A stretch of 64,000 nucleotides of DNA from Armillaria gallica (lineage: Eukaryota; Basidiomycota; Agaricomycetes; Agaricales; Physalacriaceae): assembly GCA_037576215.1 (NCBI GenBank), contig JBANDB010000002.1:5084001-5148000 (forward strand), read 5' to 3'. Position numbers and translations under genes: made by a program. The notes under the pieces are model-generated. The model made no database searches and had not been told where the DNA came from. It worked only from the letters and a program-made list of their open reading frames with translations. The number at the start of each line of letters is the position of its first letter. The first letter of the stretch is position 1. Of the stretch, positions 10,688 through 22,310 are shown in pieces.

Positions 10688-12854
10688 TTCATCTGCCATT
10701 CGTATTTATGTTGAGGTTTCCTTTGGATATTCTAGAGTCATGTCACCGCTTTGAACGTACTGGTTGTTGACTGCCGCTGGTGAAACATAGATTGCGTTAC
10801 AGTCCAGGGTCAACGTATTGAAATCGTGCCTGACGCGCCGCCCTTCTCCACAGTCAATTTGCGACCGCCACTTCTCAAGCCGAGAGCGCATAAGTAACTG
10901 TCCGCAGCGCGTCCGACCTGGTAAATAGCCGCTTTGAAGACCGGCTCACCCATGTTTCTGCGTCCCTCATGCCAATGCCGTATGTACGTTCCAACCGTGT
11001 CCTGTATTTGTGGTACAGGATATTTCTGACACTCGAACCTTCTAGGTGCTGTCCGGGCAGGTCGTCTGTGTCAAGCGAATATCAACAGAGGTTCTTCGAG
11101 TGTTCTGCGCCTTCAAACTTCAAGTCCGGAACTTGCCTACACGTTCAAGATAACATGAGAAAGCACTTCCGAGTGAGAGCCCACGTTTTCACTCACGCAC
11201 TGGTAACCCAGTCACCAGACGTCCATCTAAGCCACCTGAGAACCAGTCTGCGGGAGAACATTCTTTTGTCAAGAACCACTTTGTACACCGTGGAGGTCTG
11301 GTGTGCAACCTTTGGCAGCGCAGACTGCGGTGACAGGATAGATCATCAATTCGGTTGACTGTCCCGTCGATCATCTCGCGATCATAATCTGAAGATCACA
11401 CGAGTCGTGGCTTGGGGGCATGGTATGTGCCGCCGACTTCTACACTATTTTAAATATTATCCGACCCTCAGTTGTCAAAGATCGACTGAGAAGACGCTTT
11501 TACCGGACGTGCTGTTTTCCTGGGACATGGCTCGTGGGGCCGCCTTAATGATCCTCAGGTCTTGGGGTGACCCAGACTGAATCAGCGCAGATGTAATTTC
11601 CACTTGCCTGCATGCATGACGCCTCGCTTAATGTCTGTTCTTCTAGTAGTCGGCGTTTATAGGCAGTAGTTCCTGCGCGCTCGGGGTTCGGGGGAGCACT
11701 GCGTCCGCCCCTCCGTTTTCGCGGGCATATGAGGTACCCCGACTAAGTCCCCGATACTGCAGAATCCTGATTTAAGTGTTCTCTCTCCGGTTTATTCTTG
11801 TGAGGCACACATCGGTCTTCTTCCATGCTGAACATCGACAACACGTTTTAGGCATGCTCTTTGAGGCTCTCGCGGCAATGTTATTGTCAAACGCATGGGG
11901 AAGCTATTGATCTGTCATCTCCCCAAGTCCACATCAAGCGGTCAGATACCAAGATGTCTTGTACCTATAAGGAAATCTGAAGAGTACGAACTCCTTCAAG
12001 CCCATTTATCTGATCAATACACCCTCCTTTAGGACGCCCAACACGGGAGCTATGAGGTAGGAATGTGTATCCTAGATACATTACGTGTCTCTCGCCCAGG
12101 ATGCCGCATCCGAATTGATGTCGATGAGCAAGTTGTTTCCAGATTTCCTGCTAGCATCGAAAGCGATGAGGGACCGCGGCTCTAGCCCAGAAATATCTTC
12201 CCAAAGCGGTCTGACCGGTACCCTTGAAATCGTCCTCACTTTGCAAAAACGAACATTTTGAGGCACGGGAATGTTTCTCATTCACAATGGATCCGAGAAG
12301 GTGAGTTTCGTATTTTCGGACCGAGAGCCGTTGCAGTTAAAAATGAAGGTCAAAAATGAACCCAGGAGTTTCTATCTTATTGACGCGTTTCCCCGGCGGA
12401 GATCGGGTGGGGTGTCCAGTCACTACGCCACCATCATAGACAGATTATGCCCTGATCTCTCCTCGTCGCCTATAGTTATGGGGGACAGTCGGTGTACAGA
12501 GGCAGCACGAGGTAAGTTTCGCCACCGTGTGGCAGAGGTAGCCAATAGTGCGTGGCTAGCTCTTAATCGAGGGGATTAGCTACTTGTTAGTATTCTTCCG
12601 CAGATCGTACGTACATGATACTTCTTCCAAATGATAGTGCCTGTCCCTTATTTTGTCGGGCTGATTATCGCTGACCGGGACCCTTGACTGATTATCGTCA
12701 GCTGCTTGGCACGTTGTCCACTTAACCGGCTATTCGAATTTAATGTAATATTCGTAGTGGTATCCTAATGCAAAGTGTATGACCAGAATATGGTATGAGT
12801 AAGACATTCTTGGCTGAATAATTGATCATATCCAAATCCTTACCAGCGTCATGT
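10688..12854. other. Gene-poor region of about 2.2 kb
   Basis: Between the carrier 3' end and the F-box 3' end. Several ORFs of 60-130 codons occur on both strands (for example plus 10969-11358, plus 12271-12579, minus 12081-12281), none with a recognisable domain or with intron borders linking it to another ORF. Confidence 0.5.
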
Positions 12855-14197
12855 CTATATTTCACTGTCGCTTTCCTCTTCGTAGGCCCATACCACTCCT
12901 TGACCGTCTTGAAAATCAATACCGTCACTCTCAAACTTCTCGGACCACCAGATGAAGACGTCTTCAGCCATAGTATCCGTCTCCGCTTCCACCAGGAAGC
13001 CGACCGTCCTCACCGTCTCTAAATTGGGAAACATATTTCGGGTGAATGATGCCAGATGGGACTTAGTGTTACAGTTCTTGTCCGGGTACAATCCATCCAC
13101 TCGTACGTCGCGTAAGCCAACCCTTCGGAGAGTGGGGTGAGGATCGGCGAGGGTGATGATGGGAGCCGTAACCGCGAAAGTGAGGGTATCAAGATTGGGG
13201 CATACGCCCGATTTGAGAAACAAGGCAGGTTTGACGTGGGCAAGAGTTCGGGCGACCTGTCTCACAGAAATGGGGTCAGGGTCAGAATCCGGTGACGGAG
13301 AAGGGAGGTCGACGGCGGTAATACGGGATCCGTGAACATCGAGGAAGTGGGTTATCGCACGATCGGAGTCGACAGACTCGGTGGCTGGGGTTCTGAGCGT
13401 AAGTTTAGTAAGACGAGGAAATTGCAGATCGGTCGCGACGCCGAGGCTGGTATCTCGCGTAGAAAGAATGAGGTGGTCAACGAGAGGAAGGTAGGCCCTC
13501 CGTCATTGCTAACGTTGGTGTCACAGCCTGAATAATCCCGCAAATCGAGAACACGCAGAGCTTGGAAGCACGCCAAATGAGTGGGCGTAACCATACTAGC
13601 ATCCTTCTGGTCCTGCCAATACAGTTCACGAAGCGTTGCCCCATACAGCTTGGTGACCGCAGTGATGAACTCGACGGGAAGAGGGTGGTTCCATGTGCCA
13701 TCAAGAATGCGAAGATTGGGGCAATATTGAAAGATACGAAAAAGTGTTTCGAGATATCGTGGGCTTTCTGCTTTCCTTGAGTGCGTGTATATCTCCAAAT
13801 GCCTCACATAACGACCATACTCCGATATGCGAACTCGTACTTTGGACGACTTGTCGTTTGCCACCTCCAGCGCATAGGAGTGCCTCTGGAGGGCATACAA
13901 AATCATTGTTGCTCTAGACGGACTCAAAACAACAATATGGTGATACAAAATCTGAGTTGCAATTTGTCTCCAGGATTGGCAGACGAGGACAAGGGCTCGT
14001 TTTGTCTGTTGCGCCAGGAGTGGCGTGTTGGGACCCATAGCATTATTGGATATGCGCTTCCGAGTAAAGGGATCCATTGGCGCGATTGAATGGTACGTAT
14101 ATGTTGCGAACTGAAAGATTTCGAGCCATATTTCTGGTGGCAGTCGAGGTAAAGGTTTCCTGTACTCTTGATCACTGGTCCGCATAGGAGTGGTCAT
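12855..14197 (-). CDS. F-box protein, basidiomycete type, with one frame break
   Basis: Probable substrate adaptor of an SCF ubiquitin ligase. ATG 14197 gives MTTPMRTSDQEYRKPLP, then an F-box-like PRLPPEIWLEIFQFA and VLVCQSWRQIATQILYHH (residues 15-90). A leucine-rich C-terminal part follows: YVRHLEIYTHS, CPNLRILDGTW, LRVLDLRDYSG. Near 13494-13502 the frame breaks within a GGG run: the frame ends downstream of SNDGGPTFLS, while AYLPLVDHLILSTRD and FPRLTKLTLRTPATES continue in another frame through VRQVARTLAHVKPALFL to a stop at 12855. One lost base would explain it; no intron fits without removing conserved residues. Target unknown. It diverges from the Vps3844-like gene. Confidence 0.8.
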
Positions 14198-14417
14198 GAA
14201 CAGGCTAGAGAGACTTTAGTATTACAGCGGCAAGATGGTGGAGGCTGATACCATTGAAATGGGAAAAGAAAATGCTGAGCGAGTGAAAATATGGTGTTCA
14301 TGGTGGCAAAAGAACAAGCTCCACTCGACGCGACTGTAGTAACACTGCCTGATTTGGACAGCGAGAGCCACGCGGCGAAACAACACCAAATACTCCCTTC
14401 CATCCCAACGCCCAATA

Positions 14418-15600
14418 ATGCTGGGTCTCCTTTCTTTTGGTCTTTTGCTGTCAGTCCTGCAGCCGACGCTGAGCATTAAAGTATACCTCAACCCTCAGAG
14501 GAATACCCTCAGGCCCACATTGTCGCCCTCGGACGCAAGCTCTGTCTTGTCGCATCATTTGGGACTTGAATTGTTTGAACCATTCAGAGACTCGGCAGCA
14601 CCGTTGTACGAGGATGAGGCATTCGTTGGCCAGGGAGCGAAGAATGCGCTCTTACTGACCATGGAAGAATATGACGCGGAAGGTGCGCTGAGCTGTACTA
14701 AGACCGTACCGTGAAATGGACTGACGTATACCGTATTTCCTTAGCTATCTTACCTTCTTCACTAACTCCTTCATTCAAGCTGTCGACCCCCTCTTCTGTA
14801 TCAATATCATCCCTTTATTCTGTCATATCGACCTATCTTCATCGAGCCAGACACGCGTATGCTTCAGTATACGAAGCTAGCCCTTCTCTTCTCCATTTCG
14901 AAAATATCAACTCCCTGAAAACCTTCCTTGACAAGGCGGAAGATTCAGAATTTGCAGCTCTCGACCTGTCAGGGCTGGCAGCTGTACGGAAGACCTATGG
15001 TTCAGCCAGCGAAGAATTCACACAGGCTGCGTCAACCATCCGTACCTTCCTTGAACGAGGCCTTGATCGAGGCCGTGTACAGCTTGCCATCCTGACTTAC
15101 ACTCCGCCGCCTACTCTTTCATACTCCAAGCGACAATCAAGCCCTTTGCAGTCGCAGATTCCATTTCCCCCTGATCACGCTCCCCCTCAGGAACCTATAG
15201 GTTCCGTTTCAACATGCTTCGCTACCGAAGACACTTGTAACGAGGAAACCTCCACATGTTCTGGGAGAGGACAGTGCGTTCAGGCTACCAAAGCTGGAAA
15301 GACATGCTATGTTTGTGCATGCGGGGTTACAACGACCGGCGAAGGCAACAAAGTAAAGACGCAGGCTTGGGTCGGTGAAAGCTGCGAAAGGAGGGACGTC
15401 AGCGGGTAAGACTTAATATTTCATTCTCCGGGTAACCGATGCTGATTTGACGTGACGTTAGACCCTTCGTCTTGCTCGCAGGGACGGTCATCGTCATTAT
15501 TCTCCTAGGCGTCGGATCCGTGTCATTGTTGTTCCAAGTTGGGAATCAGGAGTTACCAAGTACCCTGATGGGAGGCGCGGTGAATTCCAAGAAGGAATGA
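14418..15600 (+). CDS. Vps3844/DUF3844 family membrane protein
   Basis: Type I membrane protein, in yeast relatives linked to ER or vacuolar sorting. Start 14418 gives a signal peptide (LGLLSFGLLLSVLQPTLS). The luminal domain begins IKVYLNPQRNTLRPTL and continues after the intron 14684-14745. The C-terminal DUF3844 module is clear: CFATEDTCNEETSTCSGRG, QCVQATKAGKTCYVCACG and WVGESCERRDVSG, with eight closely spaced cysteines. After the intron 15406-15461 come one membrane segment (FVLLAGTVIVIILLGVGSVS) and the family ending VGNQELPSTLMGG. The stop is at 15600. Three exons, all in frame. It starts 220 bases from the divergent F-box gene. Confidence 0.88.
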
Positions 15601-16132
15601 ATGAGAATACACTGAACGGGCAGTCTTCATGGACCACGCGGCAGAGGGGTAAGGGTGACCCGTACCGTGTACGAACAGACATCCCCTTATAATGACCTTT
15701 TCCTATTGCTGTCTTAATTAAGTCTCTTCGCTATCGATGTAGTCGTCGACGAGATTTGAATATCCGGTGTTCAAAGTTGTAACCTGGATCCACACAAATT
15801 GCAGGATAACAAATGCCATGTTGACGTCTGAAATAGCTGATGATGCAAAGCCCGGAGAAATCAGGCTCAATCCAAATTGTTAAAAAATCGCAAAAAGGTC
15901 CCATTGTGCTACGTTATAGACATCGTGTCGTACTGCTCGTAAAGACTGGTCGTAAACATAAGTCTTCAAGTGGTAGGGTAAGTACAACAACAGTGATATC
16001 GAGTTAATACTAAATATGATAGGTGGGAACGAAGCAGGAATTACAAAAGGGAAAGCAAATCGAGTAGACTAGAAATACAATCCGGGCGTCAGGTGTAAAA
16101 TCAATATTTAATTCCGTTAGCACGGTGGACCA
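15601..16132. other. Convergent intergenic region
   Basis: 3' sides of the Vps3844-like gene (plus) and the WOPR gene (minus) face each other here. The sequence is AT-rich with no ORF of interest. Polyadenylation for both genes should lie inside. Confidence 0.5.
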
Positions 16133-17270
16133 TTATTGCCCGTGTGTGAGTTTCGCAAGAGCCATCTCGTCGCCAGGAAAACGTCGTACCCTGGGCTGGC
16201 TCCGTAGGTACTCTAGGGGCGGAAGCGAGCTGGGAGAGAATTGCACGGTATTGTGGCGACGAGAGGGGGTATCTTTCGTGAGCGGGGGAGTGGCGCTTGG
16301 ACTCTGGCGCCGAGCAGCAGGCGATGTCGAGACGGATCGCATAACAGTAGGCGAAAAGCCAATCGGAGATGGGGACGGAGATGGGGGCAAATGTTTGGGT
16401 GTGTATGGAACGTATTCCAGACGTGTGTATGGTGCGCCATGGGACTGCGCCGTGTTAAAGATGTGCTCCGGCCGCCCCTTTGCTGCGCGAGCGGTTTGAT
16501 ATTTCTCGTGAGGGACGGCTAATCCAGCCAACTGAGGAATGTCATCAACCGTTTTTAGTCGATCGAGAGAGGCGTCGGTGAAATACGCGACTGTAAAAGG
16601 ATATGCATTAAAACATGCGGTCGGATGAGGAGATGGTGTACGGGCTTACTGAGGTGCCATTTGCGTTTACCGGCAGGCGTGACGACATAAACGGTGTAGG
16701 TTTGTTTCGTCAAGATCATCTTGGCGGGGTCCCTAAATGACGAGCTTAGTGCATTGCAAAGATAAGGGGCAATGAGGTACAGCGTACACATTCGACGGCC
16801 TATAGGCACTAGCCGCATACAGATTGGGATCGTCTTGTTTCTCTTGATAAAAGAGGAACCCCTGGTGAAACAGAGAAATCAGTCATTAGCGCCGGACACG
16901 CACGCCCAGCCGACGTACCTCGCGCACGCGCGACGGACCCCATCGAATGCCTAGATGCATGTATGGTCAGGCGATGATGACATGGTGGCGCTCAATTACA
17001 AACCGTCAGTCCATCTCTCTATTCCGGTCTATGACATTAATGAGCTTTGGACTGATGGCAATATTGAACGATACGCACACCAGTGAGCTCAGCATTGGGG
17101 CCACGTTCTTCCCAGACATAGACGGATCCTGGTTGGATGAGGCTTCTCTCATCGTTATCGAGCCGACGAGTGACCATCGGCAGAATCTTCAGATGGACAG
17201 CGTGGAAGATGACCCTCGCGTCCGAAGGGCTGCGGAGGCGTAAACCAGTGATGGTGGCTCGTTGGGACAT
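16133..17270 (-). CDS. WOPR-domain (Gti1/Pac2 family) transcriptional regulator
   Basis: DNA-binding regulator of the family that includes Wor1, Ryp1, Sge1, Pac2 and Gti1, which controls morphology, development or virulence in other fungi. ATG 17270 gives MSQRATITGLRLRSPSDAR, then VRIIFHAV-like VIFHAVHLKILPMVTRRLD and GSVYVWEERG. The next exons give GIERWTDG and IRWGPSRVRE, the conserved RWTDGxxWxPSR core, and GFLFYQEKQDD. The second WOPR half is MILTKQTYTVYVV, GKRKWHLIAYFTD and LDRLKTVDDIPQL. The tail is Pro/Ser-rich. Five or so introns restore the frame. An in-frame GTG at 17279 is not needed. It is fairly short for the family (about 340 aa). Upstream lies about 4.1 kb without a clear gene. 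Confidence 0.92.
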
Positions 17271-18010
17271 AGCCGGCACGTAGTCGAGGGTAGAGGAGGG
17301 AGGATGGAGGGCAGCGGATAATGAGGGGTGTTCTCTCTGTGGGGCACTGTTTTATCAGAAAAGCATAATCCCCGTGCGCGAAATGGCATATGACAGATGG
17401 AGTTCGCGTTTACGGCACCGACTCGAAAGCATTGATCTTAAACGAAGTTCACTAATAGAGTTTTAAGGACTGTTATCATTGGATCACACTCCGGGAAGAT
17501 ATTTGCGTACCTTTATTATTCAAACACAGCACGACAATTAAGGGAGATATGTTGGCCTCCGGTGCCCTGATTGGGATTGACAGGTAAACGACATGAGAAG
17601 CAGCTGTAGCAGAAGCTAAGTGTACGAAATAGTCATGTTGAAGCAGGGCCTGTACATGTAAGTACTTACCAAGGTCAGGCGATGAGATTAGAGAACAGAC
17701 ATTCTAGACTGGACTGTCGTAAATCCAGTAACTCGGGCCGTATCAGTTTCACTTAAGATGTGTACTCCGACAGGGTGGAATTACAAGCCTGCGATCGATA
17801 ATCTTCAATATAGTAAGAAAAATCGGTGTCTCCCGGGTCGAAATGAGGCAACGCACCTAAAGAATACAGCAGCCGCGTCTTGCCGTGCCGTCCATCGCCA
17901 CACAATCCGGTCTTCTTCCTCTGCAACGGCGGCGATCATGGGGAATGTCCATATGGAATGTTACTGAACCGAGTAGGATGTAAGTGATGAGACTACTGAA
18001 AAAACATAGC

Positions 18011-18394
18011 CTAGTCGAACATACTGGTCCCATCAAAATGGTTTAGTGCACGATTGCGCTCGTTGACAACAGGTATTATTCCCCTAGCACCGATAAAAAT
18101 CCGCCTCCCATCGAGATTCTGGAGATTCGTTCCGACACTGTTGCCGGTCCGAAGCAATCTGTTAATGTTAACTATCATCATATTGAAAGATGCCATTGGA
18201 GGTTCTTCATGATCTCGAGGGTCCACATAAAATTGCACTTTCAACTGGCCAGAAATAAGTCGCTTTTGGAGATCATATTGATGCGCCTTGATAAATAGGG
18301 CATCAAGATACAAATATAGATTGAAAGGACCTAGAATCCTGTAGACGTGAACAATTGAGAGATTGCAATTGCTGTCGGCGTGAGCCAGGATCAC
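18011..18394 (-). CDS. Hypothetical ORF (127 aa), function unknown
   Basis: An open minus frame with protein-like composition (GPFNLYLYLDALFIKAH, YVDPRDHEEPPMASFN, GRRIFIGARGIIPVVNERN). I do not recognise it. A possible upstream exon on minus at about 18678-18711 has good splice borders, but I could not join it in frame with certainty. It might be part of a multi-exon gene in the otherwise empty stretch upstream of the WOPR regulator, or chance. Confidence 0.22.
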   Translation of the reverse strand: MILAHADSNCNLSIVHVYRILGPFNLYLYLDALFIKAHQYDLQKRLISGQLKVQFYVDPRDHEEPPMASFNMMIVNINRLLRTGNSVGTNLQNLDGRRIFIGARGIIPVVNERNRALNHFDGTSMFD

Positions 18395-20574
18395 CCAAAC
18401 AGACAGTTAATGCATCCGGAGCCGTCAATTGTTCGTGGGGCCTGTAGCATCCGCGCTTGCTCTTCAGGTTTCCAAGATCCAGCGGCCCAGACAAGGAAGG
18501 GGATGAAATTCCTACATTAGTGGTCTTGGTTATGCCAAAAAAGGTGTAATTTCTGCGCGCGAATCACCATCAAGGAGGTGATAACCGTTGAAAGTCCGAC
18601 GCTTGGAACCCCATGGCAATGTCCTCGCGTTGAAATCAGATCTCCCTAGCCTGGGAACACGGCACCGTCGCACATACCTTCCAAATGGGAATAAGTACAT
18701 GCGCAGGGACCTAGAAAAAAAATGTCGGTTACTAAAATCGAAAGGGCGTGCACAGCTTTAGTGGACAAAGCTCTGCAAAGAAGTTGCCGAAAGATGCCGA
18801 GATCACCGACATCCCGACCTTCATGCCGATTGTCTTGGGCAACGCCAAGAATGGCCAAGCGCACCAATTTCTATTTCTTAACTCGATATTGCGGCCCTAT
18901 GCAAAGACTCGATCTTAAGGAATAATACCAGTTGAGAGGAGAGCGACTCCGGGTCCGACAGGCGCACCCGGCCCAGCGCGATCCCTCGTAAGTTTTTTTT
19001 ACTACAAGCGGTATCAGCACAAGGAAGTACTAACTAAGGGCGGGATCCCATCTTTCAATCTATTCAAGTCTAATCACCGTGACAGTTATCGCTAAAAATT
19101 CAATTCAACCTAGCCCTCCCACTATATCCTTACGCAACCTCGCACTCGACGCGCCCTCACCTAATATCAAACTCTCTCACTCCAAGCCAATTTTTTTTCA
19201 GGCTTTCTATTCCGAGGCACCACCAAGGATCCACTCTACCATTCGGAAGAATGTAACTGCTCCCTTAGGTCACAAGTCTGTACCCTGCTTAAACGCCCTC
19301 TAAATTGATTATCAACAGCGCCAGTCAAAACCACAGCGACTAGCCTACTTCGTATGACGCAAAAACCTCATTCCTAGTTCCACCGCCACATCTATTCAGG
19401 GGGACTGTTTACAAATGTCAAGCCCACGGCACATCACACCATCGAACTTCTTCATTCATGGGGTTAAGTACCGTTCGTGTTTTACACAGGCAGGGACTTT
19501 TCCGAGCCTCGGAACGTCCAGAACACAATCAGACATCCTCTCCTCAACGTGTTTATTACTCAGGTCTCGCCCTCCCCAACGCCGTCAAGATTTACTGGGA
19601 AAATTGGCACCGACGCCGCTCAAATCTCGTGTAGAGGAGTGGTTCCCATCATCCCTGGGATGATCTCCCCGATTCCGGTTCGCGTGTTGACTGTGAATAT
19701 CTGCACCCGGCCCGGTCAATTGCAGGGTGCTCAACACATATAGTCTAAAGGAATACAGTCTCGGTCACTTTGGCTGTCCGTCTTTGTCGCCTCCGGTCTG
19801 ACTTCAATCCAGATCTTTGGGTTCAGTTGACCATGTAGGTCCAACCCATCTAATTTTTTTAACAAACACGTGTCTGATTCCTTACCGTGAAGGTCACAGT
19901 AAACCTCCTATGGGAATCATTAAAACCGGACGGTGCCTATGTCTGTCGTAAATGATCCATCAAGCCGTGGACTGTATCGAAGCGCTCGCTACTACCGGTC
20001 CATTCGTGCGAGTCATGACATGGACGTGAGGACCTAGAGGCTCGACTCAAACCACCCCATCGCATGTTGCTGGATATAGCTACTCCGCCGGTGTTTCTAA
20101 CGCGCCCTTTATACGTACACGCACAGGGTTTCTTTTTTTATCTCACCCCCCCACAGACAAATATTTCCCCATCCCCACGAGTCCACAGCTCCCGATGCGA
20201 TGCGATGAATAACGATGTGCTATTCTTCCATCTGACTTTTAGGCTCGTGCCCGCGAATCAGCTGCCTGTCGGTCCAGTACGGGGCGCGTTCCTCACCCAT
20301 CCCTTACCCTCAATCAACCCTGCGTAAAGGTGGAGCTCACACTACCAATAAGGATATGCTCATTCTTCTACGTACCGCGTACCTTACGCAATAACAACGT
20401 AGATGTTGCTTTCCTTGTTGGTCGGAGAGGTGACCGACCGGTAGGTTTCTAATACATTGCACCGACTGACACCATTCATTTTAGATTAGCGGCTTCTGCG
20501 CATTGCGAGGACGTACCGGACATAAGAAGACATTAACGTCGACCGTAGTACCCACGACTGCACACTTTAATCTT

Positions 20575-20766
20575 TTAACCATGGCGGAACCAGTAATAGC
20601 GCCATTTACCTTGGCGTATGCCACTGCATCCGTGTGTTCGTGCGATATCCTGAACATTTATTTGTTCTTCGACGTCACGCTTCTCAAATGCTTTCTGTTG
20701 TCGAAGGAGAAAGCCCGGCTCTTCTTGCTTGATTGCTTCAGCTGAGAACTCCGGCGGATCAGCCAT
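20575..20766 (-). CDS. Hypothetical small ORF (63 aa)
   Basis: ATG 20766 gives MADPPEFSAEAIKQEEPGF, then a charged, probably helical stretch (LLRQQKAFEKRDVEEQINV). A GTAAAT donor near 20602 and a TTAAAG acceptor about 46 bases on could give a different C-terminus. The N-terminus reads like a real small soluble protein, but I cannot name the family. Confidence 0.25.
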   Translation of the reverse strand: MADPPEFSAEAIKQEEPGFLLRQQKAFEKRDVEEQINVQDIARTHGCSGIRQGKWRYYWFRHG

Positions 20767-21409
20767 TCAGCCATCCACCCATTCATCTCAACTGATTAGT
20801 GCTGATTGACAGCTCGCATTGGATACACTCAGACGTACATAGGGAAAGCAGAATATGCTCACCGACCTGTACGGAAAGACAGTTCCTCCACCTTCCTATT
20901 GATCGTGCCGTACAGAATAGTTTGACGATGACGGTATCACCCTCACACAAGTGCGGCAGTCTTAAGAGAGAGACGTATGGGATTAAGTATGGCTCCGAGA
21001 CCAGACGGAGAAAAGAAGGTAATATCCATTGTTCGTGAGGCGCCAATGGGATAGACGGGAGGCACAATATTATGTACGTTACTTCTTTGAGTATAGAGTA
21101 CGACCTATATAACACCGGAAGGGAAAAAGAAAGGGAAGTCCAGCTCCACTGGAAAAGAGTGCAAGGTCTATGGATAGATCGAGAATATGCGTAAGGTATA
21201 ATGAGGAGAGACAGTATGTAGTACAGTAATTGGATATAGAATGGTAAGGACTTTTAGTATGGAGTCTAGCACAGCAATTGAGGTGTCGTAAAAGCCGCTA
21301 TGGGATGATTGGCGGGCATGCAATGTCCGTGAATGGCGTAGAGAGTTCATAAATAGACAAAAGTGGTACGAGCGCTCATAAATGTCCAAGAAGAGAAGAC
21401 GATAAGACG

Positions 21410-22310
21410 CTATGATTTTTTGTGCTTCTTCTTGGCACCATCAATGACAGCGCCGGCGGCTTTGATCATTTCTTTGAGCTCACCACTCTCGTGCAGGGAG
21501 CGGATATTGGATATCGGCCCGACGTAGTGACCGCCGATCAGGAGAATGGGAAGATCGTCTGTGGCTAAGACCCTCTCGAGGAGAGGCTCAAGTACAGCGC
21601 CGTCCTCGCGGACATCAACATCCATGATCATGGGTGCTGGATGCAGATGGAAGTCTATTAGGATAGCTTTATCTCCCGCGAAACGGGTGAGTATAGCTGC
21701 AAAGATGGCTCTTAGTCAAAGAAGACGAGAAGCCAAAAATAAATGAACACACCTTTGAATAGAGGAAGACAGGATGCCGCGTCCAGACATCATCGATCAT
21801 GTCCTGTATCTCATCGGCCACCCGCGGACTTTGGGGATCGAAGTCGACAACGAGCTGGGGATCTATGGGTAAGGAAGGGTCCACGAAGGAGGGGATGACA
21901 TTCTGGGGCAGACTCGCTAGGAAGCTGGAGACAGCGGCCAGTTCCTGGGTCGTGTCCAGCCGTAGCTGCGGCTGGTTGGTATAGGCCTTGCGAAGAGCAG
22001 CAGCGTCAGTTGACGTCCGTATCGTCTCCAGAGCCTTTGCGATCTGGTCGGCGGCTGGTCTGTTGGGACGCTTCAGCCCAAGCGGTGCCTGCAGCGCTCG
22101 CTGCTGGAAAACAAAAATGTAGGCAGACAAGAAGCAGATCACGAAAAGGGCAAGAAATGTAGTCCTGAAGCGACTTTTCCGGGTAGCCAAGGACGACATG
22201 AGGGAGAATGACGACGAGGGTGCTGCCATACTACGGAAGAACCTGGATGAGGGCAGGTCAGAGAGTGGTTCCTGTAACGGAGTGCGACTAGTGATGCGTG
22301 TAATAGGCAT
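21410..22310 (-). CDS. Membrane-anchored glutaredoxin-like protein with Ser in place of active-site Cys; frame break
   Basis: Resembles fungal secretory-pathway glutaredoxins (Grx6/Grx7 layout). I prefer ATG 22310 (MPITRITSRTPLQEP); an upstream in-frame ATG at 22418 would add a hydrophobic stretch. A membrane anchor FLALFVICFLSAYIFVF lies near residue 60, followed by a stalk. The thioredoxin-fold part starts HPVFLYSK; after an intron (about 21692-21751) the phase-0 frame reads LYSPVSREIK, i.e. SPVS where CPYC/CPYS is expected. The rest, AILIDFHLHPAPMIMDVDVRE, LPILLIGGHYVGPISNIR and a basic tail KKKHKKS, is one frame off. One base lost near 21667-21670 would join them. An alternative donor gives an in-frame but less glutaredoxin-like junction. 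Confidence 0.75.

Larger units (their letters stand above)
17271..21409. other. Long gene-poor region upstream of the WOPR gene
   Basis: About 4.1 kb lies between the WOPR start codon and the next gene's 3' end. It holds only weak candidates, listed separately (minus 18011-18394, minus 20575-20766) and a possible minus exon at about 18678-18711 bounded by a strong polypyrimidine-TAG acceptor and a GTATGT donor. The rest shows no coding evidence. It may contain the long promoter or 5' leader of the regulator. Confidence 0.45.

Noticed and set aside
10969..11358. 129-codon plus ORF
   Set aside because: No domain or conserved pattern; lies in a region without other coding evidence.
17271..17279. 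In-frame GTG at 17279 as WOPR start
   Set aside because: ATG 17270 directly precedes the conserved ATITGLRLRS and eukaryotic initiation at GTG is not needed.
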